DNA from: Candidatus Woesearchaeota archaeon
Lineage (GTDB): Archaea > Nanobdellota > Nanobdellia > Woesearchaeales > JAGVYJ01
Assembly: GCA_018303315.1 (NCBI GenBank)
Contig: JAGVYJ010000033.1
Location: 1 to 10,097, forward strand
Direction: 5' to 3'
DNA length: 10,097 nt
Under the pieces are notes generated by a model, which made no database searches, was not told the DNA's origin, and saw only the letters and a list, made by a program, of their open reading frames with translations. Position 1 is the first letter of the stretch. Each line of letters opens with the position of its first letter. Of the stretch, positions 7,497 through 10,097 are shown piece after piece. Both the position numbers and the translations under genes were made by a program.

Positions 7497-7901
7497 ATGG
7501 CTATCAGCGGGACTGAGTCTGTTGTTGCGCAAAAACTCGTCGCGGCGATTTTTTTCTCCTGGCTGCTGGCCCAGGGAATCAAGCTTACAAAAGTTTCTCA
7601 GAAGAAGAGCATCCGCGCGTTTATATTCAGGGGAGGCGGCATAGTTAGCTCGCATTCAGCATCCATTAGCTCTTTGGCTGCAGGGGTTTTCCTTTACCAG
7701 GGGCTCAGCCTTTTGTTTCTCGCTGTAGCAGTGTTCGGCCTTATAGTTATCCGGGATGTGATATTTGTAAGGAGCTGGATTGCCATGGTTAAGCCGATAA
7801 AGCACAGCAGATTCTCTGAGATGGAAGGCCACACCCTCCCTGAAGTGTTGGCGGGCATAACCATTGGAATCGTTGTGACTTTAGTGGTGTTCCTTATATA
7901 G
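7497..7901 (+). CDS. Divergent PAP2 family membrane protein (DUF212/YuiD-like)
   Basis: This is a 134-residue integral membrane protein with about four hydrophobic segments (roughly 13-28, 57-68, 70-88 and 115-134). Three signatures fit the divergent PAP2 (acid phosphatase/vanadium haloperoxidase-related) family: 'GGGIVSSHSAS' at 46-56, matching the family's GGMPSSHSA; 'RDVIFVR' at 86-92, with Asp87 and Arg92 matching the D-X4-R element; and 'GHTLPEVLAGITIGI' at 111-125, matching GHTP-EVLAG. The Pro usually found before SSHS is replaced by Val. PAP2 enzymes hydrolyse lipid phosphates or pyrophosphates; activity in this divergent branch is not established. I chose ATG 7497 because it lies 27.5 bases after the shared TATA-like element; an upstream in-frame TTG at 7476 would sit almost on that element. 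The stop lies 8 bases inside the convergent membrane-protein gene. Confidence 0.85.
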   Translation: MAISGTESVVAQKLVAAIFFSWLLAQGIKLTKVSQKKSIRAFIFRGGGIVSSHSASISSLAAGVFLYQGLSLLFLAVAVFGLIVIRDVIFVRSWIAMVKPIKHSRFSEMEGHTLPEVLAGITIGIVVTLVVFLI

Positions 7902-8346
7902 GCAGTGTTGCATGCAGGGCAATTGAAAGCACCGCAAACATCATGGGCCATAAAAAAGATTTCGGCAGCCTTTTCTCATGCAGTGCCTGGCTCCCGGCCG
8001 GAAGACCGTAAAGGAATACCAGTCCTGCCCCGAGATACAGCTTTTCCGGAAGCATGTCAAGGAGCAGCAGGGCTACGCTGCATACCAGGTAAGCAGACCT
8101 GTCCCTGAAATCAATCGCGAACACAGCTATTATCCCCAGAGAAAGCACCAGCATAATCAGCATGTCTTTCTGGAATGAATAAGCCGCAACCAGCAGCAAT
8201 GCTGCCAGGATGGCTTTCTTCAGGTAAGGAAAGTATTTTTTCCCTGTATTCAGCTCCGGCCTTGCAAAACGGCCAATAATGGCGCCTGCTGCAAATCCAA
8301 AAGCGGCGATAACTGTCGAGATGAAAAATTGTATGAAAGCTGTCAT
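7894..8346 (-). CDS. Multi-pass membrane protein of unknown function (150 aa)
   Basis: I do not recognise this family. The protein is strongly hydrophobic, with about six segments: roughly 3-25, 43-58, 61-79, 84-99, 103-118 and 131-149. Short polar links contain 'RFARPELNTGKKYFPYLKK' after the first helix and 'HEKRLPKS' before the last. There is no signal peptide apart from the first helix and no obvious catalytic motif. It is the third gene of the minus-strand dph2-fragment/EamA operon, starting 42 bases after the EamA stop. No good Shine-Dalgarno sequence lies close to the ATG; a GA-rich stretch is about 15 bases away. A 14-codon reading frame (8387-8343) starts one base after the EamA stop and ends in an ATGA overlap with this ATG, which could pass ribosomes along. 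No in-frame upstream ATG exists. The 3' end overlaps the PAP2-like gene by 8 bases. Confidence 0.75.
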   Translation of the reverse strand: MTAFIQFFISTVIAAFGFAAGAIIGRFARPELNTGKKYFPYLKKAILAALLLVAAYSFQKDMLIMLVLSLGIIAVFAIDFRDRSAYLVCSVALLLLDMLPEKLYLGAGLVFLYGLPAGSQALHEKRLPKSFLWPMMFAVLSIALHATLPI

Positions 8347-8388
8347 TTGTTCAGCGTCTGCCTTTCCTCTTTCTGCTGTACTGCCATT

Positions 8389-9234
8389 TTACAGGTAGAT
8401 AAGCAGCACACCTGCTGTCATGATTATCAGGGCAGCTGCCTTCTGGATAAGGATGGAAAAAGACAAGTTCTCTTTTAAAGCTTGCGGCAAAAACTTCCGG
8501 AAGCCGAGAATATAAAGGAGGACAAAGGCAGGCACGAAAACAGTAAATGCTGATATGGCCGAAATTGGACCTGTCTGTGCAGCCATATTGAGAGTAAGCC
8601 ATATGACAGGACCGATTAAAAGCGCAACAAGTCCTATTGCAAAATACGCCTTTCTGTCCCTGCTCGCCGCAATTATGGTTCCGAGCCTTAGCAGTATGTA
8701 GTTGTCGACAACAGGAACGCCTTCATCCAGGTTCATTTTCATCACGATATTGAACAGTGCCCCGAAGAAAGTGGCTGCCAGGAGCAGGTAAAAGGCCTTC
8801 CCCAGCCTCACGCCTGAACCCTTATGCTTCAATGATACGAAAAAGCCTCCTATCAGCAGCAATGCTATGCCTGCATAGGACTTGACTGCGAGGCGCTCTC
8901 CAAGGAAGAATGACATCGGGATTACATACACAGGCACCAGGAGCCACAGGGTTGAAATCCTTGAAATCTCCTCAATCTCCAGTGCCTTGAGGTAGAAAGT
9001 GACGCCAAATATGAACAATATCCCTATAATGACAGACCTCGCAAGTACGGCTGGCGGCACGGCAGTTATTGTTGAAATAGGCAGCATAAACAGCACAACC
9101 AAAGAGCCCAGCAGCCAGCCCGCTATGAGGTAGGCATAAGGCGGCACTTTCAGCCCGGAAATCACATATTTGTCAACAAGATTGGCAACTCCCCCGAACA
9201 TCGAGGAGAGCAGTGCAAATATTACCCATTCCAT
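8389..9234 (-). CDS. EamA/DMT-superfamily transporter
   Basis: This 281-residue protein has about ten hydrophobic helices arranged as two EamA-type halves. The first half is clear: an N-terminal helix with 'GGVANLVDKYVI', then 'GVTFYLKALEIEEISRISTLWLLVPVYV' at about 77-104, followed by 'FFLGERLAVKSYAGIALLLIGG' at about 109-130, the usual GE-RL turn plus Gly-rich helix. The second half is more degenerate: 'SAISAFTVFVPAF' at about 225-237, then 'ENLSFSILIQKAAALIIMTAGVLLIYL'. DMT-family proteins export or exchange small metabolites; no substrate can be inferred here. The chosen ATG (9234) overlaps the stop of the truncated dph2 by one base (TAATG), with GGAG three bases before it, indicating translational coupling. 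A GTG at 9243 would add three residues but overlaps dph2 coding sequence further. The unknown membrane protein follows downstream. Confidence 0.87.
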   Translation of the reverse strand: MEWVIFALLSSMFGGVANLVDKYVISGLKVPPYAYLIAGWLLGSLVVLFMLPISTITAVPPAVLARSVIIGILFIFGVTFYLKALEIEEISRISTLWLLVPVYVIPMSFFLGERLAVKSYAGIALLLIGGFFVSLKHKGSGVRLGKAFYLLLAATFFGALFNIVMKMNLDEGVPVVDNYILLRLGTIIAASRDRKAYFAIGLVALLIGPVIWLTLNMAAQTGPISAISAFTVFVPAFVLLYILGFRKFLPQALKENLSFSILIQKAAALIIMTAGVLLIYL

Positions 9235-9485
9235 TATCTCCACTCGGAATGCCCAAACTGCACGAGAAGGTCAACCCCTAACCTTGACATGTCAACTGCA
9301 AGGTCGCAGGCACCAAAGCACGTGTCTGCCCAGATAATCACCCTTGCCCCTGTCTTTTCCCTGATTTCCTTCTGTATCTCCTCCACCCTTGGCTTCAGGC
9401 CGTCAGCCAGCTGGATGCCAACTGTCCTGGCATCGTCTTTCCTTATTTCAGCGATTACCTTGTCAAGCTCAAGATTGTATTTCAT
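9234..9485 (-). CDS. dph2: Truncated diphthamide synthase Dph2: N-terminal fragment only (probable pseudogene)
   Basis: The 83 residues match the start of archaeal Dph2 (2-(3-amino-3-carboxypropyl)histidine synthase), which modifies a histidine in elongation factor 2: 'LDKVIAEIRK', 'VGIQLADGLKP' (22-32), 'IIWADTCFGACDLA' (50-63) and 'LGVDLLVQFGHS' (69-80). Cys60 corresponds to the first of three cysteines holding the radical-forming [4Fe-4S] cluster. A normal archaeal Dph2 has about 320-350 residues, and the other two cysteines come from later domains absent here. The chain stops three residues after the conserved GHS, exactly where the EamA gene begins (TAATG). The remaining dph2 sequence does not appear elsewhere in the window. 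Promoter, start and frame are intact, so it may still be translated, perhaps only as a leader cistron. Catalytic activity by this fragment alone is not expected. A deletion/fusion junction or an assembly error could explain it. Confidence 0.85.
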   Translation of the reverse strand: MKYNLELDKVIAEIRKDDARTVGIQLADGLKPRVEEIQKEIREKTGARVIIWADTCFGACDLAVDMSRLGVDLLVQFGHSEWR

Positions 9486-9503
9486 GCCTGCTCAGGTTAT
9501 GCC

Positions 9504-9521
9504 AAAGGTTTTTAAACCTTT
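9504..9521. promoter_or_regulatory. Palindromic bidirectional promoter between dph2 fragment and flippase
   Basis: The sequence is a perfect inverted repeat, AAAGGTTT-TT-AAACCTTT. Inside it, TTTTTAAA (9509-9516) can act as a TATA-like box in both directions. Its centre (9512.5) is 27.5 bases from the dph2 ATG at 9485 and 28.5 bases from the ATG at 9541, matching leaderless transcription both ways. The flanking symmetry might also bind a dimeric regulator, or simply give both promoters similar TFB/TBP contacts. A hairpin with a two-base loop is unlikely, so I do not read it as a terminator. Confidence 0.55.
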
Positions 9522-9540
9522 TGAGTTTATGAAAAAGGCT

Positions 9541-10097
9541 ATGGCTGTCGGCGATATCTGGAGGCTGCTTCAGCATGGGTTTGGCAGAAGTCTGATGTTC
9601 AAGCACAGTGCAATTCTGCTCGGCAGCAGTACGGTGGCAGCCCTTTTCACGTATCTGTTCAACCTTTTCATAGGAAAGACTTTTTCCCCTGCAGAGTATT
9701 CTGCATTCGGGGTGCTGTTTTCCATATTTTTGGTAATGTCCACAGCCTTCACGCAGGTTGGTTTTGTGATTATTAGGTTTGTCTCGGAATTTCTTGCAAG
9801 GGGCCAGACAGGCAAAGTTGCCATGCTCCTGCGGTATGCCACAAGGGCTGCGTTCATAGCAGGGCTTATTGTATTTGCTGCTGATTGGGTTTTCAGCAGG
9901 CAGATTAGCGCCTTGCTGAAGATTCCCACAGTTACGCCGGTCATATTTCTCGGCGTCTTCCTCTGGGCCCACTTTGTTGTAGCCATGTACTTCGCATTCC
10001 TTAACGGTGCCCAGAAGTTCCTGTCCCTGGGCCTCAACAGGATTGTGGAAACATCAGTTGTACTTGTTGTTGGGGTTACCATGGTCAGGCTCGGCTT
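9541..10097 (+). CDS. Polysaccharide flippase-like membrane protein (MOP superfamily), 3'-partial
   Basis: The reading frame stays open to the window edge, showing 185 residues. The N-terminal part is typical of Wzx/RfbX-like flippases: 'HSAILLGSSTVAALFTYLFNLFIGKTFSPAEYSAFGVL' at 22-59 resembles the usual 'ylfnlligr.l.p.eyG' start, followed by helices at about 58-78, 100-116, 132-151 and 168-182. Such proteins move lipid-linked sugars across the membrane for surface glycans or protein glycosylation; the exact substrate is not visible. Several in-frame ATGs exist (9484, 9499, 9529, 9541). I chose 9541 because it lies 28.5 bases from the TATA-like box, while the others lie before, inside or too near it. 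A start at 9529 would add Met-Lys-Lys-Ala. The gene is divergent from the dph2 fragment; its neighbours downstream are unseen. Confidence 0.82.
   Translation, partial: MAVGDIWRLLQHGFGRSLMFKHSAILLGSSTVAALFTYLFNLFIGKTFSPAEYSAFGVLFSIFLVMSTAFTQVGFVIIRFVSEFLARGQTGKVAMLLRYATRAAFIAGLIVFAADWVFSRQISALLKIPTVTPVIFLGVFLWAHFVVAMYFAFLNGAQKFLSLGLNRIVETSVVLVVGVTMVRLG

Noticed and set aside
7440..7655. 71-codon minus-strand frame ending at the radical SAM start
   Set aside because: It is antisense to the PAP2-like gene and crosses the shared promoter; the ATGA contact with the radical SAM start is coincidental given the better leaderless start.
8347..8388. Possible stop read-through joining the EamA transporter to the 150-residue membrane protein, since both are in the same frame with no further stop between
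   Set aside because: The stop is an ordinary TAA with no recoding signal visible, and each protein makes sense alone.
9484..9531. Earlier in-frame ATG codons (9484, 9499, 9529) for the flippase
   Set aside because: They lie before, within or only about 16 bases from the TATA-like core, which would place the start upstream of or too close to the promoter; 9541 gives the expected spacing.
9469..10082. Two minus-strand frames of about 170 codons at the right end
   Set aside because: Both are antisense to the flippase frame, which has convincing membrane helices and promoter spacing; the antisense products look like random coil with no motif.
1..10097. tRNA, rRNA, CRISPR repeats, insertion sequences or attachment sites
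   Set aside because: Reading both strands showed no tRNA T-loop pattern, spaced direct repeats, transposase-like protein or terminal inverted repeats; the only clear inverted repeat is the promoter palindrome at 9504-9521.

Overview
The window looks archaeal, most likely from a small-genome DPANN-type lineage (inferred, not proven). The evidence is: an archaeal Dph2 (diphthamide) N-terminus; a radical SAM enzyme resembling the mainly archaeal COG1031 family; surface proteins with Cys-rich repeats of a kind common in DPANN genomes; an archaeal class III (type IV pilin-like) signal sequence; and leaderless promoters whose TATA-like core (TTTTTAAA/TTTTAAAA) lies 26-29 bases before the start codon. 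Genes are packed tightly, with start/stop overlaps and overlapping tails. No tRNA, rRNA, CRISPR array or insertion sequence was seen, and no gene-free stretch exceeds 300 bases.

Region 1 (1-5876) encodes cell-surface proteins. The plus-strand gene at the left edge is the C-terminal part of a protein with Ig-like beta-sandwich domains. It runs tail-to-tail, with a 19-base overlap, into a two-gene minus-strand operon. The first operon gene (4665-5876) is a single-pass membrane protein with an eight-Cys ectodomain, an acidic Glu/Pro/Ala-rich cytoplasmic linker and a histone H1-like Lys/Arg/Ala tail. Through an ATGA overlap it is coupled to a 1188-residue protein (1102-4668) with a pilin-type N-terminal anchor. 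Most of that second gene is clearly poorer in G+C than everything around it, except for the part encoding the N-terminal anchor.

Region 2 (5893-7901) holds a COG1031-like radical SAM enzyme and, divergently, a divergent-PAP2 (DUF212/YuiD-like) membrane protein. The two share a central TATA-like element.

Region 3 (7894-9485) is a minus-strand operon: a Dph2 cut off after 83 residues, an EamA/DMT transporter whose ATG overlaps the dph2 stop, and a 150-residue multi-pass membrane protein of unknown function. Region 4 (9541-end) is the start of a polysaccharide flippase-like protein (MOP superfamily), divergent from dph2 and sharing a palindromic promoter with it.

The most notable points are the membrane-anchored H1-like tail protein coupled to a giant pilin-anchored protein, the compositional island in the latter, the truncated Dph2 that has become a leader cistron for a transporter, and the two near-symmetric bidirectional leaderless promoters.
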